From positions 64,060,205 to 64,124,204 of the forward strand of contig CM042012.1 of assembly GCA_023525715.1 (NCBI GenBank): a stretch of DNA of 64,000 bases, in the 5' to 3' direction. A program made the position numbers and the translations under genes. The stretch's first letter is position 1. Every line of letters starts with the position of its first letter. This DNA is from Cichorium intybus (lineage: Eukaryota > Streptophyta > Magnoliopsida > Asterales > Asteraceae). The notes beneath the pieces were generated by a model, which had not been told where the DNA came from, made no database searches, and saw nothing but the letters and a program-made list of their open reading frames with translations. Below, in pieces: positions 49,769 to 64,000 of the stretch.

Positions 49769-52700
49769 AATTCTCCCCTCCTTCAAAAGATTCCGTCCCC
49801 GGAATCATACAAACATGTGAGGGTATATGTACCTCATTACAATTTCGGTCTCTCATAACATATGGAAACCTTTATGGTATTGCCAAAGCACTTTTACCAT
49901 ACTAGTCTTCTTATTTCATAGCTATCTCGTTTTCCATCTAACACTCCTCCAGTTGTCCCGGGTATCGTAACTCCTTATCTACCTCCATTTCATCATGAGG
50001 TATTATTTAGAATTCATCAACCAATGTCTCCAACAATGAAACTCATGAAAAAACATTATAACTATCTTGAGGTCCATCAAGATACCTCAATTAATACACC
50101 ACAATTCTTACTCTTTGGGATGTACGGAAAGGTCCAATGAACAAAGACTCAACTTTCCTTTTTGTCCCAAAACAATTTTTAGTCTTTCCAAAAGAATTAC
50201 TTTTAGTACCACCATCTTTCCTCACTTGAAATTTCAACGGTTTTTACTCACTGATCCACATACCACTTTTGCTAATTATTTGCCGTTTTCAAATTTGCTC
50301 GTATCCTTCTAATCTTCTCTTCAGTTTGTACAACAATCTAGGATCTAGTCAACAACTTTTCCACATCTTCAATCCAATAAATCGGAGCATGACACGGTAC
50401 TCCATACAACGTTTCGTACGAGCTATTAGAATGCTGGTATGAAAACTATCATTATCTGCAACTTTTATCAAGGATAGATGATCTCCCCATCTTCCACCAA
50501 GGTCTATTATGCAATTTTCAGACATATCTTCTAGAGTCTGCATCATTATCTCACTTCGTCCATCAATATACGGTACCTTTGAATTAATTATTCCTGGTAA
50601 CTATACCAAAACCAAAGAATAAATATACTATTTCGACCCAATACAATCAACACCGGTAACTTATATTGGCAACTTACTCTATCTACATAACTTTTCGATC
50701 TTCATTTGCTCATTGGTCGGTATAAATTTACACTGGTTTCATCAACCGGTCAACAATTACCCATATGGTGTCATACCCATGCGGTACTTGCGGAGACTTT
50801 ATTACAAAGACTATAATAATATTGTCTCATTTCTTCCCTAGGACCCACAACGGCTAAATTTCTCCGTATGCTTTTGATGATTTGACTTTACCTGCAACAT
50901 GTCAAACACCTTTTTCACATACTTTTCAATATCTTTCTTCACTCCCGGCCACCAATGCATAGGTTTTATCATCCTATACAGTCTGGTATTGCCTGGTATA
51001 CTGCATATCCTCTATAATATGCATCTTTTAAGAATTATCTCACATCTCAATTTTCTTTGGAACTCACATATACAACCCCAAGGGTTTTCAATCACTGTGA
51101 GTTTTCTTACTAGATACTTCAATTATCTAACCATTTATTCACTTTTCAGGTTTTCCAAACTTGCACGCTTCTTTTTGTGCTACCCAAACCAAATCGGGTA
51201 ATCAACTCACCACACTCTCACATGTGGTTGTATCTTTCAAAAGATACTCTTTTCAACTCAAGGCATCTATAACCACATTTGATTTACCGGGATGGTACAA
51301 GATTTCACAACCGAAATCTTTAAGTAACCCATCTATCTTTGCTATCTCATATTTAGCTTCTTTTTGATCAATTAAGTACTTCAAACTTTATGATCCGTAT
51401 AAACAGTAAGCTTTACACCATATACGTAGTGTCTCCCAAGCTTCAATGCCAAAGTCATAATTGCTAATGCAATATTATGTACCCAAAGTTAATTCTGGAT
51501 GCATTTCTGTAAAATAAATTATCTTCTCCGCTTAGCGATAATGCTAACACCGGAGCTTCACACTAGGTTTATTTCAACCTTTGAAAAGATACTTGTGGTC
51601 TTTCTACCCACTCAAACTTTTCACTTTTCTTGGTCAACTTTGGTCAACTAGACAGCAATCAAGGAGCAGTTTTCTACAACTCTCCTATAGTAACCTGCCA
51701 ATTTAAGGAAACTACAATTTTCAGTCAGATTCCAAGGCGGTTTCCGTTTTACAGCTTCATTTCCATTGGTTCTACCTTAACATCTTTGACACTGTTAACA
51801 TGCCCAAAGAATTGAAACTTCTTTTAGCCAAATTTCATACTCGGAAAACTTCGCATATCACTTTTCTCCACGAAGTAACTCCAATATTTGGTACAAATGT
51901 ACATCATATTCAGTCTGGTTTCGAGAATATCAGATTCTCGGTAGTCAATGCACATACACATCAACTTGTCTTTCTTCTTTTCAAACAAGATAGGGCTCCA
52001 CACGATGACACATTCGGCCATATGAGACCCCGATTCAAAAATTTCTTCTAATTGTTTTCCCACTCTGCCATCTCTGCAGATGCTAATCAGTTTAGAGCCT
52101 AAATAACAGAAGCTTCCAAAACCAGTTTAATCATAAACTCTTCTCATCAATCTGGCAGAAATTCTGGAAGTTCTTTGGAAGAAACATCCGAGAATTCATT
52201 TAAAGTTTTACACTTCTATCGCCACTTTATTTAGCTTGGCCAATACTGCATATGCCAACTAAAACATCATTCCTTTACTAACCCTTCTCCAAGTTTAAGC
52301 AAAGGAAAATAACCGGTATTCTCAACAACGGTCATTTACCGTGGATTTTCTTCCATTTCATTTCTGATTTTAGAACCATAATGTTCATATTTCTCCAATT
52401 CATGTTAGCATAATTCATTGCTAACCAATTCATACGCACAATTACTTTAGATTCATTGGTAGTCATCGGCTTCAGATTTATAGGGAAAAATGGTCCCGTA
52501 AATCCTAGGTAGACTACCTTTCAGGTGTTCAATATCTCGAACATATTTGCTATCTACTATAGCTACTTCCAAAATTTCATCCATAATCGTTGATGAAATA
52601 TTCAGACAAGACATCAAAGTCACTGATCCAAAGCATAGCTTCATGGATCAAATATAACATACACAGGGATTATATTCAAAACAATTATATCTGAGACCAT

Positions 52701-53457
52701 ATCAGTTTTCTCACGAGCTTCTTCCACAGTCTGCTGGAATGCTCATGGTACCACTGGTCCTTTTCGACCATTCGTTTCTTCTTTCTTTCCTCCCCGTTCT
52801 TTCTTGGGTTTATCACCCGTTACTCCACATTTAGCATGTGAACATTTCGTAGGAAAGTAATCTATAGCTCCGCGCTGGAAACACTTCTGTTCCATCCAAC
52901 AGGCTCGAGCAATATGCTCCTGTTTTCTACGATTTCAACAATTCAACGATAGAGTCTCAACTCTACAATTTTCTGAGTGCTTTTCCTGCACTTCTTACAC
53001 CACATCACCTTTTTCGTTTTGGTCCCTTCCCTTTAAGGTTAGACCTAAATCGTGTTAACTTCTTCTGAAGCGTCCACTAATATTTTTCTGCTTTTTTGTA
53101 ATCTCAACTACTTTTCTTTCACCTTGAATATCAGTTAGGGTGAGCAACCAATTTCTTTTTCTAACCACATCAACTACTATTGCTTGTCATGTGGATTTTA
53201 TACTACTTGTCTCTTTGCGCCTCGTTCAATGGAGCCTCGAGAAAGGGCTGGTCCACCACTTAAAGCTCCACGCCCTAAATTCCTCCCAATAATATTCACT
53301 GATCATACTTCAAAATTCAATAAACAGTTAGTTTATGTATCATATCATACGTATATACACCTAACTGTACAACATGTCTACTATCCCTCAAGGTTTAAGT
53401 CCAGGAATCTATTCTATAGACACCTAGTTCACTTAAACCACGGCTTTGATACCAACT
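49769..53457 (-). pseudogene. Decayed gag-pol interior of chromovirus copy 2
   Basis: Minus-strand traces: a protease-type stretch at about 52644-52453 (GSVTLMSCLNISSTIMDEIL, preceded by FDP rather than FDSG). The reverse transcriptase start lies at about 52063-51890 (GKQLEEIFESGSHMAECVIV; WSPILFEKKKDKLMCMCIDY). It then passes directly to the FFGHV-type end of RT near 51800. RNase H words (YTDH, DQKEA inverse) lie near 51380 and integrase traces from 51200 to 50300. As in the nested copy, the RT palm with its catalytic Asp pair is missing. Confidence 0.75.
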
Positions 53458-56008
53458 TGTAACACCCGACTTTTAAAACAAAAACACCCCTGAAAATTTT
53501 CTATTTAAAACAAGGTTTCAATACATAAAACCATAACTAAAGGGGTATATTTTATTAAAAACGGGTGCAAGTGTATCAAGGAGAGTATAAAATACCATAA
53601 CCTCCTTTTAAAAGCCGGGCTGCTACTGACAGCATCTATAAGTCCCACTTCTTTAGTCACCGACTGTATTTTTTTCCTATCAGGATCATGCTAACCTGCA
53701 GGAACATTTAACAAATAACGTGAGCTATAAAGCTCAATGAGTAATCATACCTGTAAATAACATGTATAAGAAATACATTCACATATAATTTTCAATATAT
53801 GACAAATATCTTATTACTCATCTTTTCAATACCAAGTCCCACTTTATAGCCCCTTCCGGCCAACCGTATATACCTATCTGGATATCGGATCCAAACTCCT
53901 AGCCCTACTGGCTGACCATATATCTCTTAGGATTTCACATCCTACTTCATAGCCTTACAGGCTGAACCATAATAACATATGATTATCAAATCACATCAGT
54001 TATTTGAACATTTAATCATATCTAACCTGTTATTTGAACATTGATCACATCAAATCTGTTAGCCACATAAAGCCATATGTGTACAAGAGAAACTAAACAT
54101 ATAAATTCTCAATTACCATTTCTGTCCCATATTTCTTAGTCACAATTGACTGCAACATATTTCCTGGCCATATAAGCCGCACCAAACAGTTTCAACATTT
54201 ATATCATAGCCCTAAGGCCGCACCAATTGGTTTCAACAACCCGATATCATAGCCATAAGGCCGCACCATTTAGATACAATCATCCAATATCATAGCCATA
54301 AGGCCGCACCATTTGGATCTAATCATCCAATATCATAGTCATAAAGCCGCACCATTTGGATTTAATCATCCAATATCATAGCCACATTGGCAGTACCAAT
54401 GTACAAAATAAAATATCATAGCCATATAGGCCGCACCAGTTGGATATAACATCCAATATCATAGCCACAAGTGGCCGTACCATTCAATAACATTTTATAT
54501 CATAGCCGTAGAGGCCGTACCTTTAGACATCATTCTATAGTCTCACGACTTACGTGGTCTTATCATTTCAAACTACCATGTTCAACTCTAAAACTACTAC
54601 AAGTTATAAGAGTTCAACCATCAAATATCACATTTGATATAAGTAAGATTACTCACCTGGATACTTGCTGCAATTGTATCCCGTTAGCCTTTGCATTCTT
54701 GCACCTTTATCAATGCACATGTCCGGTACCTATTCATTTATTTATATAACAAATGATTATAGGTTAATCACCATTTCAGTTGACTCTACTACACAAGAGT
54801 CTAATATTATACAATTGGGGACCATTTCTAGATGATAACTTTCACTTACCATCTTCTTACTAATTATAAATTTTTCCCGAAATACGCGTATTTTACTACT
54901 GTACCTTCGGGAGGTCGTATACGTATTCCGACAATTTTCCACGAAGTTTCATACCATATTAGACCTATGTTCAAAATTTGAGGTCAAACGGACAAGTCTA
55001 GCATCAAAATCATATTTGAAATTGCCAAAACTTTTAACAGGAAGTTCAAGGAAAATGCCCCCAATCTGTCGCGACCTCGCGTCGCGAGACCCACAGTGGT
55101 CGCGTCGCGAATGCTGCACGACAGACCAGAACTTCCGATTTTTATGCTACAAAATCTCATTTTCTCATATTAAGTGCTTAATACCCTACTTAATCGGTAG
55201 GGGTTTGTTCCAGGACCAAAACCCTTCATTTACTTCAAGTTTTAAACCATGGAATTGTTGATTCCAATCCATTTCCAAAAATTCCCGTTTTTCACATTTT
55301 TGGTCCAAAACCGAAATCATTCAAAATTAATCACTTCTACTGATTATTCTCATCTCTAGCAACATTTGGAACTCATTAAAACCCATTAGAATCCACTGAA
55401 TCATATAAACTTGTATTCTAGGGTTCTTGAGCAAAGTTCCAAATTTTCACTAATAGCAACATACTTTCTATTTGATATGTGTTCTTACCACATAAACATG
55501 TTTGCTATTTATAATCATACAAAACCTCTTGGATTATAACTGGAATTCAGTTTCCAGTTCATCCCAAGAAAACCTATCAAGAATACACACAAAACTTAGG
55601 TTAGAACTTGATTACTAACCTTGATTAACTTGACAATTCTTCAATCTTCAAACACTTGGCCAAATTTCTACTTCACTTCTCAAGAACTTGTAGAAATCGC
55701 ATCATCAAAATCCTTCCCATAGCTTCTCCAATGATCAGCCACAATTATGGAGATAATTCTCCTTTTATATTTCCCAGATTTCATTTTAGCCCCTCAAGTC
55801 CTTTTTCTTGAACTTTTGGCCACATAATCAAATTTCATCACATAAGAACTACATTTCTTATATTTTTGCCACAAGAAAACAATATTTTTACATAATTGGT
55901 CCTTTACATGGTCAAATAACCAAATTACCCTTTTATGGTAAAATGACCAATTTACCCCTTTTGCTAGAATTAACTTTCAAATACTTATCACAAGTATTTT
56001 GTGTTACA
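53458..56008 (-). repeat. Chromovirus copy 2, 5' LTR (right)
   Basis: 2551 bp. Retains the 118-bp segment lost from the left LTR. GGCCGCACCA/ATCATAGCC array at about 54170-54520. GC-rich CTCGCGTCGCGAGACC at about 55076. Confidence 0.92.
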
Positions 56009-56697
56009 CTGTAATACTTCTTGTAGTTGTTGAATATATATTCATCTATGAACACACGTTCATGAATGAACAAACATTTGACTCTGTTTCTAATTCTATG
56101 TTTGGCGTGGTTACTAATGGACAGAAAAAAAAAGAAAATGGATCAGGCGAGAACGAGATAGATATAGAGAGAAAGAAACTGATGGATCGAGGCAGTAGGT
56201 CAGAGAGAAAGAAAACAATCGATGTTTATCCATGTTCAGTTATGAAAATTTGAGTTTTTGGTTAAATGTTCATTTTTGAACATGTATGTAAGTTCGTATA
56301 TTTCGAGTTTTTGTTTAAATATCCATCAATATTCATTTCTGAACATGTATGTAAGTTCGTATATTTTGTCAATATTCATTTCTAAACATGTGTGTGTTCA
56401 TATTTCATAAATGTTTGTCAATGTTCATTTATGAACATGTGTATGTATGTTTGTATATTTATCAACATTCGCTAATATTCATTTATGAACATCTGTTTAT
56501 GTTAGTATATTTCATTAATGTTCATTTCTTAACATGTTTGTATGTTCATATATTTCATCAATGAACAAATATGTATGTTCAGAAATGAAAATATACGTGT
56601 AATTTACCATCATAACTTTATCACCCTAATTTGATCTAACGGTCAAAAATATGGTTCTATGGTTCTATGCCTAATTTTGGTTCTTTGTTGATCCCAC

Positions 56698-58984
<2,287 letters not shown>

Positions 58985-60362
58985 ACAAAGGGGGACTGCA
59001 ATACGTGAAAAATCTTGGATGAACTGTCGATAGTAACCAGCGAGTCCGAGGAAACTTCTAACTTCGGTTGGTGTCTATGGAGTTTCCTATTTCATCACGG
59101 CTTCTATCTTCGACGGATCAACTTTAATACAATGGATTGAGACAACATGTTTAAGGAATTGGACTTCACGCAACCAAAACTCGCATTTAGAGAACTTTGC
59201 GTATAATATTTCTTTATTTAGTACTTCTTGAACCTCACATAGATGTCTCCTATGATCTTCCTTTTTTTTGGAATAAATGAGGATGTCATCAATGAACACG
59301 ATAACAAAATCATCAATGAATGCTTTACAAACTTGATACATTAGATCTATAAAAATTGTCGGTGCATTTGTGAGACCAAATGGCATTACAAGGAATTCGT
59401 AATGACCCCAACGAGTACGAAACACGGTCTTTTCGATGTCATCTTCCTTTACATGAACTTGATGATAACCCAAGCAGATATCGATTTTTGAGAAATAATC
59501 CACGCCTTGAAGTTGATCAAAAAAGTCGTCGATTCGGAGCAATGGATAACGATTCTTGATACTGATCTTATTAAGTTCACAGTAATCGATGCACATCCGC
59601 ATCGAACCATCCTTCTTTTTCAAGAACAAGACAGGTGCGTCCAACGGTGACGAACTAGGTCGAATAAAGCATTTATCAAGAAGTTCATCAATTCACGCAT
59701 TTTCGTAGGGGGCTAAATGATACGGAGCACGAACAATTAGCGTAGCCCTCGGAACAAGGTCTATCTGAAACTCAACTTGCCTTTCGGGTGGCAAGTTGGG
59801 TAGGTCATATGGAAAGACCTCGAGATATTCACACACAACATCAATATCATGAAGAGTATTATTTCCTTTATCGACAACCATCACATAGGCTAGGAAAGAA
59901 GAACATCATTTTGAGAGAAACTTTCGAGCTTTCACAGTGCTAATGAGACTCGGTACATGATTTCGTTTCTCACCACATACGTATACTTTATTCCCATCGG
60001 ATGCTTTGACTGATACAATCTTTCTCCCACAAGCAATCTTTATTATTCGCCCCAAGCCAATTCATACAAACTATTATATCAAAATACTTAATTCCAATTG
60101 GGAGGAGATTCAATTGGAGCTTTTTATCGTCAATGTTTAACTCACAATTCTGATATATATTTTGTATGTCAACGTATTTCATATTTGCTATTTCAACCAC
60201 ATACACTTCATCTAATAATTCTAGGGGATATTTTAACTTGACTCCAAATTCATGAGACAAAAATAAATGTGTAGCACCGGAATCAAATAAAACATAAGCA
60301 TGTAACAAATTTATCGTTGGAATAGTGTCCAAGATCATAACTAATTGGCAACGACTTTCCAT
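58985..60362 (-). pseudogene. Truncated chromovirus pol fragment: protease, linker, reverse transcriptase
   Basis: Read from 60362 leftward. Protease has VLFDSGATHLFLSHEFG (catalytic Asp-Ser-Gly kept), then IIVCMNWLGANN. A linker has VCGEKRNHVPSL, a TGA stop near 59890, PNLPPERQVEFQIDLVP and APYHLAPYE. Reverse transcriptase has APVLFLKKKDGSMRMCIDY, FSKIDICLGYHQVHVKEDD, YEFLVMPFGLTNAPTIF, the catalytic VIVFIDDILIYSKKKEDH, FSKCEFWLREVQFLKHVVS and, past one stop, SFLGLAGYYRQFIQDFSRIA. It ends there; RNase H and integrase are missing, and gag is missing upstream. No LTR pair surrounds it. The motifs fit Tekay/Del-type chromoviruses. Unlike the two copies above, the RT core is present. Confidence 0.88.
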
Positions 60363-60403
60363 TAATAGAAAAGTCCTTTTTGGGTTGCCCTCAGTAGTCC
60401 AAA

Positions 60404-61140
60404 TGGTATTAGAGTTAATTAGAAGAAGGAGATAAATAGTTTATTAATTTGTCATGTGATGATAAATTATTAGAAACTAGTTTGGAAATTTAAATTAATT
60501 TGGGATTAAATAAAAATACAGGGACTAAATATTAATTGTTCAATAGTTGGGCAAAAGATAATACCGATCCTAGGGGATATGGGACAAATTCTAAGAAGGG
60601 TTTATCATTCTTTAAATCACACTTAAGGATAAGGACTGCGTATTTTTTGAATTTGAGATAAGTTGGATTATTTAATCAATTATCTTTATCCGGTTTGAAT
60701 TCAAATCAAGTTTATCCCTAAGCATCCTTACAGGCTATAAATACTCCTCCCCTGACACTCATAATTTCGTCTGAATCCTCTGGCTCTCTCAGTCTTCAAG
60801 TTTTATCTTCTCTCTCAATAGAATCTATAATCCATCTCTAGGGTTTTATAGCGAGCTTTCTTAATTAATAAATTAACCTAATAACTTGGACTTATTGAGT
60901 GTGAACCATTACATGTATTCTCTTTTGGGTACTACCTTCCTTAGCTTAGATTCGATCTACATCAAGGGTTCTTCAAGCAAATTGGTTTTGCTAAAAGGTT
61001 GGTAATTTTGATCACTCTTGTAGTTGTAAATATCATTAGGTAGTATCCTTATAAGTTTTAGTAAATGTTACTTGCCTTATATAATGTTTGTGTGTTTCCG
61101 CTGCCGTGCTTGCTGTATCTAGGGTATTGAAGACCTATCA
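60404..61140 (+). mobile_element. Probable LTR with degenerate primer site
   Basis: Contains a good TATA box (GGCTATAAATACTCC, about 60732) with a pyrimidine-rich transcribed segment after it. It ends CCTATCA, followed by GTGGTATAGAGC, one base short of the TGGTATCAGAGC primer site. The start at TGGTATTAG is a guess. It does not match the LTR at 62776. Confidence 0.45.
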
Positions 61141-61349
61141 GTGGTATAGAGCATATGCTTAGTTGATATTTGCACAACATAATTTTTGTTTGACATGTGA
61201 ATTTTGAAAATTCTATGATGGCCTGGATAAATCGATTTTTTGGAGTATTTATGATTTTAAAATAATTTTTGGTAATTATCTCCAAACGTTTTCATTTATC
61301 TTTTAACATTATTTGAATTTTGAAATTGTTTCCTTTTTTGTAAATTAGG

Positions 61350-62735
61350 AAATGGCTGGAGATCTTTTGGCTGCAACAAGAAGAACATAAACAAGCTCTG
61401 GCCACCATTGAATCCTTCAAGGCTTCGTTTTTGGTCACTGCACATGAGATTAACGAGAAAATGGGTATGCATTGGCTCGAGTACTTGAAACAGATGTCAA
61501 CAAAGATCAAAGCCATGTCCACTATCAACGTGACCTTACATCCGAGTTTCGAGAAACTGATATGAAGGGAAACTAGGTCTGTCCCAACGACTGGTTGGAG
61601 AAAATGGCCAGCAAGTGGTCAGGCCAAGAAACCTCAGGATGGTGTTAATGCTGTAGGCCCTTCATGCTCGAGGGTAAAAGACAATTATTGATGATGAGTT
61701 ATCCCCTGAAGAATCGAAGAAACGTAAACGAGAAGCAGAAGCAATTCTTGCTAGGCTAGCTAAAGAAGAAGCGGAGAAGGAAGCTAGGGCCAAAGCCCAT
61801 GCTGACTGGCTATTCGGATCTGGTGACCCCTAAGGACACATCGAATCCAATCCGAAGTTGAAAGCCAGATTTGATCAGCTTCAAGCTTTCTCCTTTGGGA
61901 GTGGTGAGACCTTCCCTACAGTACCAAGGTAAGCTATTCGACTGAGAATACCTCGAGCTCGCAATTAGACATACCCATTTCCTCCAGGGCTTTCAGATAT
62001 TGGAGGTTATTCATCAAGTCAAGGACTGATATGGAAACTAAGTCGAAAGCTTACCAAGATCAACATGTTTGATATCATGTGAAGCTGGGACAACCCCAAG
62101 ATGTTGTTTGGAGCTTATTGAAGATCTGAACGATGTGGTCCTTCTTAAATAACTTCACTTTAGAAGAGTCCATGTATTAGAATAAGTTCATGGTGGTGCA
62201 TGATACAACTATCTAAAAAACCGTCACCACCGCTGATTTTCCTCTCATGAACCCACATGACTTGGTGGTTCTCCACAAGATGTTGAAGACCAAGAAGGAC
62301 AAGAGCTTTTATCCCATTAGTAATATTGTTAGTACATTTCTTTACTACTATCAGGATTTGGCTCGAAAGGATTTTGATCTTGCAGCTTCCTTGTCCTCGA
62401 AACCCAAAGATATTGCCAACATCAAATTTCCTCCTAATGCTCAAAACCTTATTGATGGTGAGATTTTCTAAGAACCTTTCATGGGTATTATCTTCCTCAC
62501 CAAATGTAGGGGTGTCCAAGTGGTTCGATGTGCCTTCAGGCTGGATGAAAAGCATTTACACAACGCTCAAGTCCTTCAGGCTGTTCTTCGAGTTGCTGAT
62601 AAATGTTTGAAGAACACCGACGAAGACCTGAAAAAGCACTTCCTCGATGAAATCAAGTGGTGGCTTGTAGTGAGGCAAACAATGATCGAACTCTTCCCGA
62701 ACCTGTTTCCGGAGAAAGTTCCAAGGACTTGATCA
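61350..62735 (+). pseudogene. Unrecognised retroelement interior coding region
   Basis: After the primer-site-like sequence the plus strand carries broken frames. One starts MAGDLLAATRR (about 61352). A charged stretch at about 61695-61840 reads SPEESKKRKREAEAILARLA, then a long Ala/Glu/Lys helix. A third part at about 62247-62735 reads MNPHDLVVLHKMLKTKKDKS, SFLYY-like, FPPNAQNLIDGEIF, stop, GIIFLTKCRGVQVVRCAFRL, KHFLDEIKWWLVVRQTMIEL. I recognise no protease, RT or integrase. The position between an LTR-like left part and a polypurine tract suggests a gag-like or accessory ORF of a large non-autonomous retroelement. Confidence 0.4.
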
Positions 62736-62763
62736 TCCTGTTTATCGAAGCGTCTCTCGACAC

Positions 62764-63400
62764 AAAGGGGGGATTGTTGAGTCGAAGACTTTAGTTTGTG
62801 TCGAAGACCAAGGCATCAAGGATGCTTCGAGTTTATTTTGTTTAAGTCTTTTGTCAGTCGATGTCAAAGCTATTCAACTCTGCTCCTTCGACTGAACCCA
62901 CATGGTCCACTAGGGTACTTTGATAATGGTGTGCACATGTTGATGTTTCTCAGGCCTAAACGTATGATTCCTGCAACACGATCTGCCTGACCATTATGCA
63001 CGCCTACCCTAGCAAAGCAACATGTGGAATAATATCATTGATTCTCACATCCACTATTCATCCTTTTATATTGTATAAATAGACAGTGTCAATCATCGTT
63101 ATAATCAGACGTTTTGGATAATTGAAGTACAAATTAGGGTTTCATTGTTCATCTTATCAATTCCCTGTAATACTTGAGATGTGTCATTCTTTCAACCAAT
63201 GGAATGCATGAATATTTTATACTCCAGTTTTACTTTAATTCTGCAAAAATATGTTGTTGGGGACACACTCGAATACTTCTCTCAGTCTTCGAGTTAAGGC
63301 TTACTTTGTTGGTTACTCTTCAAACCCTTCAAGCAGATCACACAAACTGTATGTACTTATTGCATCAAAAGCTTTAGAGTTTGACCTAACTGACTACATT
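62764..63400 (+). mobile_element. Polypurine tract and probable 3' LTR
   Basis: AAAGGGGGGAT (62764-62774) is followed by TGTTGAGTCGAAGAC, a typical PPT-LTR junction. A TATA box TGTATAAATAGACAG lies near 63074. The right end is not clear; 63400 is approximate. Confidence 0.5.
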
Positions 63401-64000
63401 GTCAATACCATTATTGCACAAAAAGTATGAAGATCAAATGAGTGATTATGGTTTTCTTATTTAGAGTTTTCTTAGTTAAGGAGAGAGTTTTGGAGGGGAA
63501 GATATGGATAGCCAACTGCCATTTACGAGTTGTTAATTCGATATATGACTTAGTCATTTTTTTAATTAGCAACAACCCTTTTTGATAAGAGAGAGACAAG
63601 AGTAAAGACAAATTTACCCTCGTCTACAAGGCACATGGTAGAATTAACATGGCTTTCAAATCATTTTTTAACCACAAAAACGATTCAATTTTGGACAAAC
63701 AGTGCAAGTTGAAACACTTTTTATGTGAAACCAATGAAAATCAGAAACCATATCGACTATTTTTGCAGTTTTCTCTAAATTATGAAAAGTTTAATATAAA
63801 ATTAAGGTACCATGATAAACATTTTTTATTCCTTGACGAATATTTTTCATTCCCGTATGTCATTCAACTTTGACAATAGAATATATATCATATTTTGTTA
63901 CAAGGTTGGTACTAAAATAAAATTGCTATGATAAGGTCTATTTGATAAATTTGATATGATCTAGTGCTAAATAAATTAAACGTTCAAATGATTTCAGAGT
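63401..64000. other. AT-rich end of window, nothing recognised
   Basis: Short open frames only (for example 63649-63873, plus strand, Phe/Lys/Asn-rich). No homology or regulatory signal that I can support. Confidence 0.45.

Larger units (their letters stand above)
47341..56008 (-). mobile_element. Chromovirus-type non-autonomous element, second copy
   Basis: LTRs 47341-49768 and 53458-56008, plus-strand TGTAACACC...GGTGTTACA. Perfect 5-bp target duplication CTGTA on both sides (47336-47340, 56009-56013). Minus-strand primer site TGGTATCAAAGCC at 53442-53454 and purine tract at 49769-49785. LTR modules, leader and pol remnants match the copy at 20748-29421, so the two are members of one family. 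The 3.69-kb interior is coding-dead. Confidence 0.92.

Noticed and set aside
58985..61140. The pol fragment and the LTR at 60404 as parts of one element
   Set aside because: Pol reads on the minus strand while the TATA box and primer-site-like end of the LTR are on the plus strand, with the LTR on the wrong side for pol.
60404..63400. One complete retroelement from the LTR at 60404 to the LTR at 62776
   Set aside because: The two LTR-like sequences do not resemble each other, so they are not a pair; kept as separate remnants.

Overview
The window is plant nuclear DNA from a repeat-dense, AT-rich eudicot chromosome. The mix of long chromovirus-type LTRs, Athila-type and Sirevirus-like elements would suit a daisy-family (Lactuca-like) genome, but that placement is inference. 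I found no intact cellular gene, tRNA, rRNA or CRISPR array. Almost everything that can be named is a transposable element, often nested, with about a dozen (TA)n microsatellites of 70-230 bp between and inside the elements.

Layout. 1-3400: pyrimidine-rich tandem repeats, then a divergent chromovirus-type LTR on the minus strand. 3361-4373: a large inverted repeat carrying a gene-like fragment. 4645-11620: a non-autonomous Helitron with canonical ends, sitting inside a (TA)n tract. It carries captured exons of PYM (partner of Y14 and Mago), a dimeric three-LTR TRIM with perfect 5-bp target duplications (6259-8714), and a foldback MITE flanked by (TA)n (9276-9779). 12582-13290: a CGTGTC-rich repeat. 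13.3-15.0 kb and 34.65-35.26 kb: one LTR-like host sequence, split by a 19.6-kb Athila-type Ty3/gypsy element (15049-34643, minus strand, TSD TTGAG). The Athila element is itself broken by a chromovirus-type element in its RNase H (20748-29421, plus strand) and by a hAT-like non-autonomous element in its gag (32294-33184).

36055-37212: a probable solo Copia LTR. 37537-43711: a young Copia (Sirevirus-like) element on the minus strand, with equal-length LTRs and one uninterrupted gag-like ORF but no integrase or reverse transcriptase. 44595-45048: a foldback Mutator-like MITE with a 9-bp TSD. 45867-56700: a (TA)n-flanked terminal-inverted-repeat element, into which a second copy of the chromovirus family has inserted (47341-56008, minus strand, TSD CTGTA). 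58985-60362: a truncated chromovirus protease-reverse transcriptase fragment. 60404 to about 63400: remains of one or more LTR elements with an unrecognised coding region.

How the parts relate. Insertion order can be read from the nesting: LTR-like host, then Athila, then chromovirus and hAT insertions; separately, Helitron host, then TRIM. The two chromovirus copies share the same missing reverse-transcriptase core and the same altered protease site, so they look like a non-autonomous subfamily moved by another element's enzymes. The Copia element also lacks pol yet inserted recently. The window therefore holds several elements that seem to depend on enzymes encoded elsewhere.
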